A stretch of 64,000 nt of DNA from NCBI GenBank assembly GCA_039830035.1, contig CP140038.1:496001-560000 (forward strand). The letters run 5' to 3'. Source of the stretch: Buchnera aphidicola (Meitanaphis flavogallis) (GTDB taxonomy: Bacteria; Pseudomonadota; Gammaproteobacteria; Enterobacterales; Enterobacteriaceae). The number at the start of each line of letters is the position of its first letter. Positions within the stretch are counted from its first letter, which is position 1. Of this stretch, positions 44,889 through 56,359 are shown in pieces. The translations under genes were made by a program, and so were the position numbers. The notes under the pieces are model-generated. The model was not told the DNA's origin and ran no database searches. It saw only the letters and a list, made by a program, of their open reading frames with translations.

Positions 44889-45656
44889 TTACAAATTAGA
44901 CTTAATATTAATTAATTTTATATCAAATATTAAGGTAGAATTACCCGGTATGCCAGGAACTCCATCTTCTCCATACGCTAATGATGGAGGAATAACTAAT
45001 TTTATTTTTCCACCTTTTTTTATATATTGTAATCCCTCTTTCCATCCCAAAATTACATTGTTTAGAGCAAATGATAAAGGTTTACCTCGCTTATAAGAAT
45101 TATCGAATTCACGTCCATCAATTAATGATCCGATATAATGTACAGTAACAATATCATTTTCACGTGGATGTAATCCTATTCCTTTTTCTTTTACGAAAAA
45201 AACCAAACCTGTCTTAGAACATTTCATGTTACTATGCATTAAAAGTTTTTTAATATATTCTTTTCCTTTAATAGCATTAATTTTTTTCTCTTTAATTTTT
45301 GCATTTTCTTCTAAACGTAATAGTTTTTTCTCTAATTGATTAAGTATTTGAGACACTGAACTAGCAGATAATTTAGATTTTAAAAAAACTGAATCGCTAA
45401 TTCCCGATAATAGAACTTCTTTATTCAAACGCACTCCTAATTTATTTTGATCTACAAAAAAATGATTTATATAATTTCCTAATGATACGCCTAATGCATA
45501 AGACGATTGATCATTATCATTTTTAAAATGCTTATCAAGAAATGTTATATTTGACTGAGACGAAATTAAAGAAGGATATATCATTTTTGAAAAAACTATA
45601 GAGGAAAAGAAAAAAATTATTATTACTAACATTCCTCTGAATAAAAATAAAAACAT
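44889..45656 (-). CDS. fkpA: Periplasmic FKBP-type peptidyl-prolyl isomerase FkpA
   Basis: FkpA is a periplasmic chaperone and proline isomerase. The ATG at 45656 is preceded by GGAGAGAC, a strong ribosome binding site, and gives a hydrophobic signal-like segment of about 23 residues; 15 further in-frame codons upstream are unlikely. The N-terminal dimerisation domain includes DQSSYALGVSLGNYI. The FKBP domain shows VHYIGSLIDGREFDNSYKRG, GWKEGLQYIKKGGKIKLVIP and YGEDGVPGIPGNSTLIFD. The product is about 255 residues (E. coli 270). With PpiD missing its isomerase domain, FkpA is the only periplasmic isomerase seen in this window. Confidence 0.94.
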   Translation of the reverse strand: MFLFLFRGMLVIIIFFFSSIVFSKMIYPSLISSQSNITFLDKHFKNDNDQSSYALGVSLGNYINHFFVDQNKLGVRLNKEVLLSGISDSVFLKSKLSASSVSQILNQLEKKLLRLEENAKIKEKKINAIKGKEYIKKLLMHSNMKCSKTGLVFFVKEKGIGLHPRENDIVTVHYIGSLIDGREFDNSYKRGKPLSFALNNVILGWKEGLQYIKKGGKIKLVIPPSLAYGEDGVPGIPGNSTLIFDIKLINIKSNL

Positions 45657-46480
45657 TGTCTCTCCAAACAAAAAATGAAATATTATTTTGAAAATCATCA
45701 ACTATCATTCAACGTATTCAGTAATATCAAAATAATATAAAAAATTTATAATTATGTAATATATATTTTTAAAAAAGATAATAATAAATACTACAAATTA
45801 ATATCATGTATTAAACTTTTAAAAACATACCATAAAATAATATTTTAATAAAACGTAATTATTGAAAAAATTTTTTAAAAAATTTAAAATTAAATAAATT
45901 TAATATATATAATCACAACTAACAAAATCATAAAAAACATATAAAAAATCTAAATTTCAATAAAAAAATTTACAATGCCATAAATTACTAATATAAGATA
46001 TTCCAAAAAGTTCTATATATAACTAAACATCAACTAATCCTAAAAAACTAAACATTTTTAATAAATTTAACTATACTGGATACAAATTAAAAAAATTTAT
46101 ATTTAACTATCATTATTACCTTAATAGTTTTTTATCAATACACACATCTTTTAAAATATTATTTAATAAAAAAATTGCTAAGTGTCAAAAAAATCAATAT
46201 TGAAAATTATAAAATAATATGTACATACTATTATATTTAAAACATATCTAACATATTGTAAAACTTTTTCTCTATCATTAAATAATGATAATTCAAAAAT
46301 AAACTTTACATTAAAAAATATCTAAAATATCACTTAAAATCATCGAATAGTTATAATAATCGTCATTTGTTTTCTTACTTCATGAAAATTTATATATATG
46401 GCTTAATATAAATATAATAATGTTTTATGTTATACAAAAAATTTATGAATGAATTTTATATCATATGGGAAGTTAAAGTA
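45657..46480. other. Long AT-rich gap between divergent fkpA and tsgA
   Basis: About 820 bases without a recognisable gene or RNA. It separates fkpA (minus) and tsgA (plus), so it must contain their promoters, but no convincing sigma-70 pair was picked out in this composition. In E. coli several genes lie between these two; their loss and erosion would explain the length. No protein similarity could be read in any frame. Confidence 0.5.
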
Positions 46481-47641
46481 ATGGAAAAAAAAAATGTTTT
46501 TGGATTAACTTGCATTAGTTTTTGCTCTTATGCTTTAACAGGAGCGCTAATCATTGTCACTGGTATAATTTTGGGAAATGTGTCTGAATATTTCAAAGTA
46601 TCTATAACTAGTATGAGCAATACTTTCACTTTTCTTAATGCCGGAGTTTTAATTGCTATCTTTTTAAATTCATGGCTCATGAGTACTATTACATTAAAAA
46701 AACAATTAATCATTGGATTCATACTCATGATAATAGCTATATGGATACTAATATTTCATCATACGCTCACATTATTTTCTCTCAGTATATTCATATTTGG
46801 AATAGTTAGTGGAGTAACGATGTCTATCGGAACTTTTTTAATTACTCACTTGTACGCGGGAAATAATAGAGCATCTATATTATTACTAACTGACTCATGC
46901 TTTAGTATGTCAGGTATTATTTTTCCAATTATTTCAACATTGTTAATTTCTAATCATATTACATGGTATTGGATTTATCCTGTAATAGGAATATTATATA
47001 TAATTATATTTATATTAACAATAAATTTAAAATTTCCCATTCTAAATCCAGAAATTAAAAAATATCCAAAAATAGAAAAATGGAATATTTCTATTTGTTA
47101 CCTGTCAATATCAGCATTGCTATACATATTAGGACAATTAAGTTTTATCTCGTGGATTCCAGAATACGTTATAAAATCTATTCACTTAAACATTACCCAA
47201 GCTGGAACATTAGTTAGCAACTTTTGGATGTCATACATGATAGGAATGTGGACTTTTAGTTTTATATTAAAATATTTTGATTTAAAAAATATCATTATAT
47301 ATTTAACAGGAATTACTACACTATTAATATGCATATTTAACAATATTCAAAGTTATATATTATTAAAATGTGTTATTGTCTTAATAGGTTTCGTTTCTAG
47401 TGCTATTTATACTATTATAATTACACTAGCATCCCAACAAACAAAAACACCTTCTCCAAAAATTATTAATTTTATTTTAACTAGTGGAACAATAGGTACA
47501 CTACTTACTTTTGTAGTTACTGGACCAGTGGTACAACACTATGGATTAATTTCGGCTTTAATTACATCTAATATACTATATGGATTAGTTTTCATAATAT
47601 CTATACTATTCAACTTACAAAACAGAAATAAAATTAAATAA
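46481..47641 (+). CDS. tsgA: Major facilitator superfamily transporter TsgA
   Basis: TsgA is an inner-membrane MFS protein of unknown substrate. The ATG at 46481 gives [20 protein letters not shown] and 386 residues (E. coli 393); an 18-codon upstream extension is not supported. About twelve hydrophobic helices are evident. Highly conserved parts include [38 protein letters not shown] and [15 protein letters not shown]. It converges with trpS and overlaps its end by 8 bases. Retention of a full-length transporter in such a reduced genome suggests a role in exchange with the host. Confidence 0.95.
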   Translation: MEKKNVFGLTCISFCSYALTGALIIVTGIILGNVSEYFKVSITSMSNTFTFLNAGVLIAIFLNSWLMSTITLKKQLIIGFILMIIAIWILIFHHTLTLFSLSIFIFGIVSGVTMSIGTFLITHLYAGNNRASILLLTDSCFSMSGIIFPIISTLLISNHITWYWIYPVIGILYIIIFILTINLKFPILNPEIKKYPKIEKWNISICYLSISALLYILGQLSFISWIPEYVIKSIHLNITQAGTLVSNFWMSYMIGMWTFSFILKYFDLKNIIIYLTGITTLLICIFNNIQSYILLKCVIVLIGFVSSAIYTIIITLASQQTKTPSPKIINFILTSGTIGTLLTFVVTGPVVQHYGLISALITSNILYGLVFIISILFNLQNRNKIK

Positions 47642-48635
47642 ACCCTACTACTTGTTTAACTTTTTTTAACATTTTATCTGCTTCGATACAAGCTCTAGAT
47701 GCACCATAATGCAACAATTGTTCTAAGTAATCTTCACATTTCCTATAATAAAAATAAGAAGATTGCACTTTACCTATTACATCAGATATAACTTCAATTA
47801 TATCTGATTTAAAATCTTTATATGACTTTCTAGCGAATTCTACTTCTACATCAGAAATACTTTTATTTATTAAACTAGAAAAAATATTTAATAAATTAGA
47901 TATTCCTTTTTTATTCACTATATCATAATGAATACTAGGAGGAATATCAGAATCAGTAACAGCTAACCTTATTTTTCTAGAAATACTACTAATACTTTCT
48001 AACAAAAAAATAACATTATTTTTATTAGAATCAGATTTAGACATTTTCTTGTTTGCATCTAATAGAGATAAAATATGAGAACCATTTTTCATTATATATT
48101 TTTTAGGAATTGTAAATATATCACCATAATATGAATTAAATCGACGAGCAATATTACAAACTAATTCCAAATGTTGTATTTGATCGTAACCAATAGGAAC
48201 AACATTAGTTTTATACAATAAAATGTCAGATGCCATTAAAATAGGATAATTTAATAGTCCAGAATTAATGGTTTTAATATTTTTCAAAAATTTACTTTTA
48301 AACTGAGTCATTCTTGATAATTCACCATAATAAGTATGACATGTCAAAATCCAATGTAATTGAGCATGTTGATGAACCTGAGATTGAAGAAACACAACAC
48401 TTTTATATGGATCAATACCACAAGCTAAATATAGAGCTATGGTATCTAATACATTTCTTCGTAATTCAATAGAAGAACGACATGTGGTAATAGCATGCAA
48501 ATCAGCAATACAATACAAACATGTATAGCTTTTTTGCATTTGAACCCACGGACGCATAACACCAATATAATTACCTATAGTTAATTGTCCTGAAGGTTGT
48601 ATAGCACTAAATAAAATTTTTTTAACATTGTTCAC
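47634..48635 (-). CDS. trpS: Tryptophan-tRNA ligase
   Basis: TrpS charges tRNA-Trp. The 333 residues (E. coli 334) contain the HIGH-type motif in [13 protein letters not shown] and the KMSKS loop in [15 protein letters not shown]. Conserved parts include LYCIADLHA and the ATP-binding region [12 protein letters not shown]. The last 8 bases overlap the end of the convergent tsgA. It is transcribed after rpe, 39 bases apart. Confidence 0.97.
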   Translation of the reverse strand: MNNVKKILFSAIQPSGQLTIGNYIGVMRPWVQMQKSYTCLYCIADLHAITTCRSSIELRRNVLDTIALYLACGIDPYKSVVFLQSQVHQHAQLHWILTCHTYYGELSRMTQFKSKFLKNIKTINSGLLNYPILMASDILLYKTNVVPIGYDQIQHLELVCNIARRFNSYYGDIFTIPKKYIMKNGSHILSLLDANKKMSKSDSNKNNVIFLLESISSISRKIRLAVTDSDIPPSIHYDIVNKKGISNLLNIFSSLINKSISDVEVEFARKSYKDFKSDIIEVISDVIGKVQSSYFYYRKCEDYLEQLLHYGASRACIEADKMLKKVKQVVGFI

Positions 48636-48674
48636 TATCTCTTTCCATATAAAATATTAAATACTTGCAACAAA

Positions 48675-49364
48675 TTAAACTTGGATATCACAATCGTTTC
48701 TTAAATCAATTTGATAACGAAGGTCTTTAATAATCTGTTTATAATTTTTTGAACTAAATATAACTGAACCAATCACAAAAACATTCACTCCATAAGATGC
48801 AACTTTTTTAAGGTTACTTAAATTAATTCCTCCATCAATTTCCAATAAAATATTTCGATGACTATTATCTATTAATTTACGAACTTCCAATAACTTCTTA
48901 AATATAATCGGTATAAATTGTTGTCCTGAAAAACCAGGATTAACAGACATCACAACAATCATATCTAATTTATCCATAACATATTCTAAAACATCTAATG
49001 TAGTCGAGGGATTAATAGCTAATCCTACCTTACAACCACAATTCCTAATTAAATTTAAAGATCGATCTAAATGATTAGTTGATTCTGGATGAATAGTAAT
49101 AAAATCAGCCCCTGCCTGGGAAAATTGAATTATTAATTCATCTACTGGATCAGCCATAATATGCACATCAATAATTGATGTAATTCCATAATTTCGAATA
49201 GACTTTAATACCATAGGTCCAAAAGTTAAATTAGGAACATAATGATTATCCATAACATCAAAATGAATAATATCTCCTCCTGCTTCTAATACACTTGTAA
49301 TTTCTTCTCCTAACCTAGCGAAATTAGCAGATAAAATTGAAGGAGCTAACCATATAGTCTTCAT
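48675..49364 (-). CDS. rpe: Ribulose-phosphate 3-epimerase
   Basis: Rpe interconverts ribulose 5-phosphate and xylulose 5-phosphate in the pentose phosphate pathway. The 229 residues (E. coli 225) form a TIM barrel with the metal and active-site segments APSILSANFARLGEE, IIHFDVMDNHYVPNLTFGP, VDVHIMADP-like IIDVHIMADP, VMSVNPGFSGQ and LEIDGGI. In E. coli gph lies between rpe and trpS and dam between aroB and rpe; both are missing, and a 279-base gap remains between aroB and rpe. Confidence 0.97.
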   Translation of the reverse strand: MKTIWLAPSILSANFARLGEEITSVLEAGGDIIHFDVMDNHYVPNLTFGPMVLKSIRNYGITSIIDVHIMADPVDELIIQFSQAGADFITIHPESTNHLDRSLNLIRNCGCKVGLAINPSTTLDVLEYVMDKLDMIVVMSVNPGFSGQQFIPIIFKKLLEVRKLIDNSHRNILLEIDGGINLSNLKKVASYGVNVFVIGSVIFSSKNYKQIIKDLRYQIDLRNDCDIQV

Positions 49365-49643
49365 TATTTTTCCTAAAATTTATAATACTTAACACCACTA
49401 TTTATTTTATATATAATATGCATATACAAAAAATAATTCATAGAAATATAAAAATATTAATTTTATATAATCAGTGTATACAAATTTTTATAACCATACG
49501 AAAACTTTTTATTATTATTTTTCCAACAAAATTAATGAATTTAAATGGTTATATTGAACATAATACATACTATTATTTGACGAATGACATTACTCATACA
49601 TAAAATCAAATGCAATTTCAGAATTAACCTTAACATTACTTAT

Positions 49644-50726
49644 TTACTTACAATTACTAATCGCTGAAATTAATATATTTTTTTTTACATTAGAATAAAT
49701 CATAGCTTTTCCGATAGATGTAGGTAATACCAATCTCACAACTCCTGAAGCAACTTTTTTATCTCTTAAAAAATTCTCATAATAAGAATTAAATGCCATA
49801 TTTTTAGGTCCTTTTATTGGCAAACCTACTTTATTTAATAAATCAACAATTCTATTTTTTTCACATACATCTAATATTCCTAACAATACAGAAGTCTCAG
49901 CTGCCATTATCATTCCTACAGACACAGCTTCTCCATGCAACCACTTCCCGTATCCTAAATGAGTTTCGATCGCATGACCATACGTATGACCCAAATTCAA
50001 TAAAATTCGGGAATTGTTTTCTCTTTCGTCTTGCTCTATTATTACTTTTTTAATTTCGCAACATCGTTTTACGCAGTAAGAAATTGCTATTTCATCTAAT
50101 TTTAATACTAAGTCAATATTTTCTTCCAACCAATTAAAAAAAATATCGTCAAAAAGAACAGCATATTTTATAACTTCTGCTATTCCAGATACTAATTGAT
50201 TTTTAGGTAATGTAGACAAATAATCTAGATTAATAATTACTGAAGATGGCTGCCAAAACGAACCAATCATATTTTTTCCAAGAACATGATTAATAGATGT
50301 TTTTCCACCAATAGAAGCATCCACTTGAGATAATAATGTAGTAGGAACTTGTATAAACCGAACTCCACGTTGATACACTGAAGCTACAAAACCTGTTATA
50401 TCACCAATTACTCCACCTCCTAATGCTATTAAAGTAGTATCTCGCCCATGTAAATGTTTTAATAATTCTGATATAATATATTCCATTGAACCTATGTTCT
50501 TAGTAACTTCACCATCAGGTAAAATAACACAATTTATTTTAACTCCTAACTTTTTCAAATGGTATACAAAATTATTTTTCCAAATATTAGATACTATATT
50601 ATTAGTAACTAACATAACCTGATCGCCTGATGTTAATGGAAAAAAAATATTTTCTATTTTAAAAACAGATGATCCAATATTAATATAATATGCTCGATTT
50701 CCTAAAGTAACTTTTAATTTTTCCAA
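49644..50726 (-). CDS. aroB: 3-dehydroquinate synthase
   Basis: AroB converts DAHP to 3-dehydroquinate, the second shikimate step, using NAD+ and a divalent metal. The 360 residues (E. coli 362) show the NAD-binding GGGVIGDITGFVASVYQRG, the substrate region VPTTLLSQVDASIGGKTSIN, and metal ligands in AEVIKYAV, LNLGHTYGHAIE and GYGKWLHGEAV. It follows aroK by 44 bases, as in E. coli. Together with aroK and aroE it indicates an active route to chorismate. Confidence 0.98.
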   Translation of the reverse strand: MEKLKVTLGNRAYYINIGSSVFKIENIFFPLTSGDQVMLVTNNIVSNIWKNNFVYHLKKLGVKINCVILPDGEVTKNIGSMEYIISELLKHLHGRDTTLIALGGGVIGDITGFVASVYQRGVRFIQVPTTLLSQVDASIGGKTSINHVLGKNMIGSFWQPSSVIINLDYLSTLPKNQLVSGIAEVIKYAVLFDDIFFNWLEENIDLVLKLDEIAISYCVKRCCEIKKVIIEQDERENNSRILLNLGHTYGHAIETHLGYGKWLHGEAVSVGMIMAAETSVLLGILDVCEKNRIVDLLNKVGLPIKGPKNMAFNSYYENFLRDKKVASGVVRLVLPTSIGKAMIYSNVKKNILISAISNCK

Positions 50727-50770
50727 AATGAATACATCCTAACAATATTTTAAATAATAACATATATAAA

Positions 50771-51295
50771 TTAACTTTTATTTAACAAATTAATAATATA
50801 GAATACTATTGCTTTAACACTTTTACCATCCATATGAACAGTAATATCTGCTATTTCTTTATATAATGGATTTCTTTCAATGGCTAACGATTCTAAAATA
50901 TTTTTTATAGGAACATTTTGAACTTGTAATAAAGGTCTTTTTTTATCTTTTTGCGTTCTAACTAATTGTTTTTCTACAGTAGTTTCTAAATATACAACGA
51001 TGCCACGAGATGATAGTTTATTTCTATTCTCTTTTAACTTAACAGACCCTCCTCCTGTAGCTAATACAATCCCATATTTGCTAGTCAATTCATTAATTAT
51101 CTTTTGTTCACGTTCTCTAAATCTTGATTCACCTTCTACATCAAAAACCCAACTGATATCAGCACCAGTACGTTTCTCAATCTCTTGATCAGAATCGTAA
51201 AATTCCATATTCAACTGTTGAGCTAATTGGCGACCCACAGTACTCTTTCCAGCACCCATAGGTCCGATTAAAAAGATATTGCGTTTTTCTGCCAT
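50771..51295 (-). CDS. aroK: Shikimate kinase I
   Basis: AroK phosphorylates shikimate with ATP. The 174 residues (E. coli 173) show the P-loop [15 protein letters not shown] at about 11-25, the shikimate-binding [16 protein letters not shown], the glycine motif [10 protein letters not shown] and the LID arginine in KDKKRPLLQ. It is the first gene of aroK-aroB. Upstream lies a long non-coding stretch. Confidence 0.98.
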   Translation of the reverse strand: MAEKRNIFLIGPMGAGKSTVGRQLAQQLNMEFYDSDQEIEKRTGADISWVFDVEGESRFREREQKIINELTSKYGIVLATGGGSVKLKENRNKLSSRGIVVYLETTVEKQLVRTQKDKKRPLLQVQNVPIKNILESLAIERNPLYKEIADITVHMDGKSVKAIVFYIINLLNKS

Positions 51296-52143
51296 ATTTT
51301 AATATTGTTTTATGATTAGTATGTTAGTGATAATCATGCACAGCTTATTTAAGCTGACAAGAAATAAAGTTTTCAATTCATTTCTGAATAATACAAAGTT
51401 ATGAAGATTCGTTAAAATCAAAATAAAATTCGATAAAAATTGTTGATTTTAAAAACTATATTAAAATTAATATCCAAAATAGATATAACTTTTTCTCAAC
51501 GTCTATTTTTTACTATTTATTTTTAATAAATATTCCAAACAAGTTATTTATTATTGTGAAAATAATAAAAAAATTCAAAAACCTACCTACAAAATAATAT
51601 ATCATATTAAAATATAAAAAAATTATAATAAATTTCTATAAATATTTTAAAATATTAATATTTATAACTAAACCATACATTTTACCAAAATATAATTTTA
51701 ATTTAATAATTTTGAAATAAAAAAAACATCAAAAATAATCATTACTATCACATAAAAAACTATTAAAGATAAAATATAGTTATATTTTTATAAACACTAT
51801 TAATTTTTTTAATACATATATGTATATCATGTAAAATGATGCTCTACATAGAAATTAAATTGGTAAATTATTTATTCTTCTATTTCTTTATTTATTAATA
51901 TGCTTATTACTAACATGAACAGAGAATATAAATAAATATTCTAACATGTTACTTTCATATTTTTTACAAGTAATGCGTAAAAAATCACTTTTATAAAAGT
52001 CATAAAATCTATAATAGACATTAATAATAGAAGTTATATAATATAAAATTCATTTAAAATACTTTTTAATATTTGCTATATACCAAAAATAAATTTATAA
52101 TTAAATTGACTTATAATATTAAAAATAAAAACCTTTAATACAC
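51296..52143. other. Non-coding stretch between aroK and tRNA-Ser
   Basis: About 850 bases, almost all A+T, with no gene, RNA or clear remnant that I can read. Promoters for aroK (minus) and the tRNA (plus) must lie inside. A TTGACTTATAAT sequence sits about 38 bases before the tRNA, but its two hexamers are adjacent and cannot act as one sigma-70 promoter. Confidence 0.5.
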
Positions 52144-52229
52144 GGTGAGATGTCCGAGAGGCTTAAGGAGCATGCTTGGAAAGCATGTATACGAAAAACG
52201 TATCAAGGGTTCGAATCCCTTTCTCACCA
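52144..52229 (+). tRNA. tRNA-Ser (anticodon GGA)
   Basis: The sequence starts GGTGAGATGTCCGAGAGG and folds with acceptor arms GGTGAGA and TCTCACC. The anticodon GGA lies in CTTGGAAAG. A long variable arm (TATACGAAAAACGTATC region) marks it as a class II serine tRNA, and the T-loop is GGTTCGAATCC. It is closely similar to E. coli tRNA-Ser(GGA). No CCA is encoded after the discriminator A. Confidence 0.97.
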
Positions 52230-52323
52230 TAATTATTTTATTTACGTCAACTAATAAACAAACTACATTAAAAAAACCATATATCACTTTTAAGAAACCT
52301 TGTTCAAATAACATTAATTAATT

Positions 52324-53034
52324 TTAACTCAATAAGCTAGAATTTAAAGCAATTTTAATCATTTTGTCTAAACTAGATTCTCTGTCTTGCGAACTAATTC
52401 GACTATTTTTTATAATATGATCAGAAACTGTACAAATAGATGCAGATTTAATTCCTAATTCTGCAGAAATACTGTATAATCCAGCCGTTTCCATTTCTAT
52501 ACCAATAATATTAAATTGTTTAACAGATTGTAATACATCATTATTATTATGATAAAACAAATCTGTCGTAAAAAAATTTCCTACATTTACTTGTATTCCT
52601 AAATCTTTAGAAGCGAATACTAAATTACAAACTAAATCAAAATCTGCAACAGCTGAAAAGTCATTATTTCTAAATCGCAATCTATTTATTTTAGAATCAG
52701 TAGAAGCTCCCAAACAAATAATAATATCATTAAGATTTATATCTTCACAAACAGTACCACAAGTACCAATACGAATAATTTTTTTTACATTATATTCTGT
52801 AATCAATTCGTATGCATAAATTAAACATGAAGGCATTCCAATGCCATGACTCATTATAGAAATTCGCTTTCCTTTATAATCTCCAGTAAATCCTAACATA
52901 GAACGAACATTAGTTACTTCTGTAGCATGATTTAAATAATTTTTTGCAATATACCTAGCTCTAATAGGATCACCAGGCATAAGCACAAAATCAGAAAAAT
53001 CATCCTTTTTAGCATTAATATGAGAGGTTGTCAT
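52324..53034 (-). CDS. deoD: Purine nucleoside phosphorylase DeoD-type
   Basis: DeoD cleaves purine (deoxy)nucleosides with phosphate to free base and (deoxy)ribose 1-phosphate. The 236 residues (E. coli 239) show VLMPGDPIRARYIA, RIGTCGTV, the nucleoside-binding GIEMETAGLYS and the catalytic Asp in VSDHI. It follows deoB by 53 bases on the same transcript, as in E. coli deoB-deoD. The pair would permit salvage of host-derived nucleosides. Confidence 0.97.
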   Translation of the reverse strand: MTTSHINAKKDDFSDFVLMPGDPIRARYIAKNYLNHATEVTNVRSMLGFTGDYKGKRISIMSHGIGMPSCLIYAYELITEYNVKKIIRIGTCGTVCEDINLNDIIICLGASTDSKINRLRFRNNDFSAVADFDLVCNLVFASKDLGIQVNVGNFFTTDLFYHNNNDVLQSVKQFNIIGIEMETAGLYSISAELGIKSASICTVSDHIIKNSRISSQDRESSLDKMIKIALNSSLLS

Positions 53035-53087
53035 TATACATTACCTATTTTTTAAATTAAAATTATAAAAAACAATAGAAATCATTA

Positions 53088-54317
53088 TCATTTATAAAAC
53101 ATTTCTCTTCCAAACTTCATTGGAGATAAATCAAAATATTTTGCTAATGTTTGGGCTATATCTGAAAATGTTTTGCGATGACCTAAATATCTTGATTTAA
53201 TATTTGGCCAATAAATTAATATAGGTACATTTTCTCTTGTATGATCAGTTCCTATCCACGTAGGATCACATCCATGATCAGCAGTAATAATCAAAACATC
53301 ATCCTTTTTTATTAAACTTAATAATTTAGGTAAACGACTATCCAACCACTCTAATCCTTTAGCGTAACCAGAAACATCACGCCTATGTCCCCATGAAGAA
53401 TCAAAATCTACAAAATTAACAAAAACAATAGTATTATGGTCAGATTTGTTTATTTCATATAAAGTAGCATCAAATAACTCTAACAAACCTGTTGCATGTA
53501 CTTGTTTCGTAATTCCTTCTCCTGCATAAATATCTGAAATTTTACCTATTGAAATTACTTTTCCAGACTTTTCATTAATTAACTTCTGCATAATAGTTAT
53601 ATCATGAGGTTTAACTGAAAAATCTCGTCGATTTCCTGTACGTTGAAAATAGCCACTTTTATTACCAATGAATGGCCTAGCAATTACTCGTCCAACGTTT
53701 ATTTTTGCTTCATCTAATATTTTTCGAATAGCATTACAGAGTTCATACAATTTATCTAAACCAAAAGCTGTTTCATGACAAGCAACTTGAAATACTGAAT
53801 CAACAGAAGTGTAAAAAATAGGTTTTTTAGTATTTATATGTTTTTCACCAAAATCATCTAATATAGAAATTCCAGAAGAATGACAGTTACCCAAAAATCC
53901 AGATAAATTACATGTATTAACAATTTTATCTAATATATTTTTTGGAAAACTATTTTTCACATTACTAAAACAATCCCAATCATATAAAACCGGTACTCCA
54001 GCTATTTCCCAATGACCAGAAGATGTATCTTTTCCTGATGAAATTTCACTAGAATAAGCATAACTTCCTACAATTATTTTACTATCTTCTATCCCAAATA
54101 ATTTTTTTCCTATAGATTTATTAGCAGCGCGTAATAATCCAAGAGATATTAAATTAGGTATATGTAAAGGTCCAACTCTACCAATATTAGCTTTACCCAA
54201 ATAACAAAATTTTACTATATTTCCAAATGTATTAGCACCTACATCATTAAATTTATGCGCATCACTCGTTGAACCAATCCCAAAAGAATCTAAAACTACA
54301 ATAAATGCGCGTTTCAT
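53088..54317 (-). CDS. deoB: Phosphopentomutase
   Basis: DeoB interconverts (deoxy)ribose 1-phosphate and 5-phosphate, taking the product of DeoD into central metabolism. The 409 residues (E. coli 407) belong to the alkaline phosphatase fold, with metal ligands visible in [31 protein letters not shown] and the Thr/His segment TDHTRENVP. It lies upstream of deoD and after a 1.2-kb empty stretch. Confidence 0.97.
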   Translation of the reverse strand: MKRAFIVVLDSFGIGSTSDAHKFNDVGANTFGNIVKFCYLGKANIGRVGPLHIPNLISLGLLRAANKSIGKKLFGIEDSKIIVGSYAYSSEISSGKDTSSGHWEIAGVPVLYDWDCFSNVKNSFPKNILDKIVNTCNLSGFLGNCHSSGISILDDFGEKHINTKKPIFYTSVDSVFQVACHETAFGLDKLYELCNAIRKILDEAKINVGRVIARPFIGNKSGYFQRTGNRRDFSVKPHDITIMQKLINEKSGKVISIGKISDIYAGEGITKQVHATGLLELFDATLYEINKSDHNTIVFVNFVDFDSSWGHRRDVSGYAKGLEWLDSRLPKLLSLIKKDDVLIITADHGCDPTWIGTDHTRENVPILIYWPNIKSRYLGHRKTFSDIAQTLAKYFDLSPMKFGREMFYK

Positions 54318-55518
54318 ATAATTTCCAAATTAATATTAATTCAAATTTTAAAAACTTTATATATGCTAATAAAATGTTTTAAAAACATATGATATATAAA
54401 ATCACATTTGACGTACATACATTGTATATACATGCAAATATCACTTAATACAGTTAATACTATCTAGTAAGTTTAAAATCGACAAAATAACGAAATTTAT
54501 ATAAATTTTTCAAACAAACACATGTTTTAAAATCACTTACTTTTTTCACTTACCTTAAAAGTCTACCTAACTAAGAAACATCAATATTATTAAGATTACA
54601 TAAAATACTATTCGTTAAAAAATAAATCATTTCTTATATTTAACTGTTTATCAATGTTAAAACACATAAAAATAATCCATATTATAGTAATTTATACATA
54701 TTCTACAAGATTATTATCTTGCTATTTTATTTATAAAAAATACACATTTATTTTTATTTATAACATCTATTGTACAAAACCGCCATACATAACGTAATCT
54801 TATAAAAATTATCAAAACAACCATTACGCATACAATTAAACATTTATACTTTTTTAAAGAAAACTAAATTATATAATTAACCATAACTATTAAAGTTTTA
54901 CTATCATAAACATGTTTTCATAATTAATATAATGTTATAACAATTATAGAACGCATAAAATTTTATGTGATATAAAAACAACATTATTGATGCAGAAAAT
55001 TATCATACAACTATCTTTTTTATATTTAATATATATATTAAAAATAATTAAATATTTAAGTTTCCACATATCTGAAATCATACTATTTTTTATTAATTAA
55101 TCTTATGACTTATTATTCCTTTTTATTTTCCTGTCTATAAAGTTTTAAAATTTTGAATAATATTTAAAAATATAATTAGTATACTAAAATTTAAAAAATT
55201 TGGAAAATTATCATTAATTCTCAAATTTTATTACATAAATTACAATTTTATACATAATAAAACGTACTGTTGTAACTAATACAACTCTATTTTTGACAGT
55301 CTCCTCAACTATTTAAAAAAATGAATTATATCTCCAACAAATAGAAAAGAAAATTATCACTATTGCCTTAAATACATTATAAGAAATGTAAGTCTATCAA
55401 TAAATCAATAAATCTAAATAAAAGTTAATAATTTTAAAACAAAAAACATATAAATAATTAAAAAAAATAAAATCATCTACTTGTAAAAACTACTAAAAAT
55501 CCTTAAAAAACTGTCATA
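54318..55518. other. 1.2-kb non-coding desert between nfuA and deoB
   Basis: This is the longest stretch of the window without a gene. No frame longer than about 60 codons or recognisable motif was seen on either strand, and the composition is nearly pure A+T. nfuA ends at its right edge and deoB starts at its left edge, both minus. It is probably the eroded remains of one or more lost genes; I could not identify which. Confidence 0.55.
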
Positions 55519-56094
55519 TCAATAATATGAATGTCCACCTTTATGATGTTTAGTAGCATCATAAACTCCTTTTAATTCAGGAAATGCAATTAATAACTGA
55601 CGTTCTATTCCCTTTTTTAAAGTATACTGCACCATAGAACATCCATTACAACCACCTAAAAAATTAATAGTAACATATCCTGATTGAGTAATATTGATTA
55701 AACTTACTTTTCCTCCATGAGAAAGTAACTGAGGATTAATTTTTAAATTTAAAAACGATTCTACTTTATGTTTTAAAACAATGTCTTTATTTAAAAGACA
55801 TTTTTTAGCATAAGGGGCTATTAAAGTTAATTGAGAATTACAATTTTCTATTGTAATATCAATTTCTGCTTCTTTTAAATAAGGTAAACTTAATTTATCA
55901 ATATATAATTTAAAATGGTCATATTTAAACTTTATATCTTGTTTAGTAACATCCTCAAGATAACAAAAAGATACTCCACATTTTGCAATAGGAGTTCCAG
56001 GATTATTTACAAAAACTCTAATATTAGTATCATTTTTTTGTTTAGACAGCAGATTTAAAAAGTGATCTTGAGCTAATTTAGAAATATTAATCAT
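55519..56094 (-). CDS. nfuA: Iron-sulfur cluster carrier NfuA
   Basis: NfuA carries and delivers 4Fe-4S clusters to client enzymes. The 191 residues equal E. coli. The N-terminal domain is a degenerate A-type scaffold, and the C-terminal Nfu domain bears the CxxC motif GGCNGCSM with Cys149 and Cys152, identical in position to E. coli. It ends HKGGHSYY. In E. coli bioH and nfuA are near neighbours, as here (bioH is 265 bases away, divergent). Confidence 0.97.
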   Translation of the reverse strand: MINISKLAQDHFLNLLSKQKNDTNIRVFVNNPGTPIAKCGVSFCYLEDVTKQDIKFKYDHFKLYIDKLSLPYLKEAEIDITIENCNSQLTLIAPYAKKCLLNKDIVLKHKVESFLNLKINPQLLSHGGKVSLINITQSGYVTINFLGGCNGCSMVQYTLKKGIERQLLIAFPELKGVYDATKHHKGGHSYY

Positions 56095-56359
56095 AAAATG
56101 GACTCAATCATGTAATTTAAAAAAATAGTTTTCAATAATGGATCGATTACATCGGGATAACGTATACAACATTACATAAATTTTGTATATAGCATAATTA
56201 TATTTCAATAATAAATACAATTTAATTAAAAATAATGTTGTTTATAACGATTCAAATTAGTTATATTTTATAATACCAATGACATTAGTTGTAATATTAT
56301 TATAATTTCTTATAATATATATTTATGTTAAAAACAGAATGTAGGAAATATTTGAACCT

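Noticed and set aside
49418..49603. 61-codon frame in the rpe-aroB gap
   Set aside because: Composition is that of random AT-rich sequence; no similarity to Dam or other expected genes.
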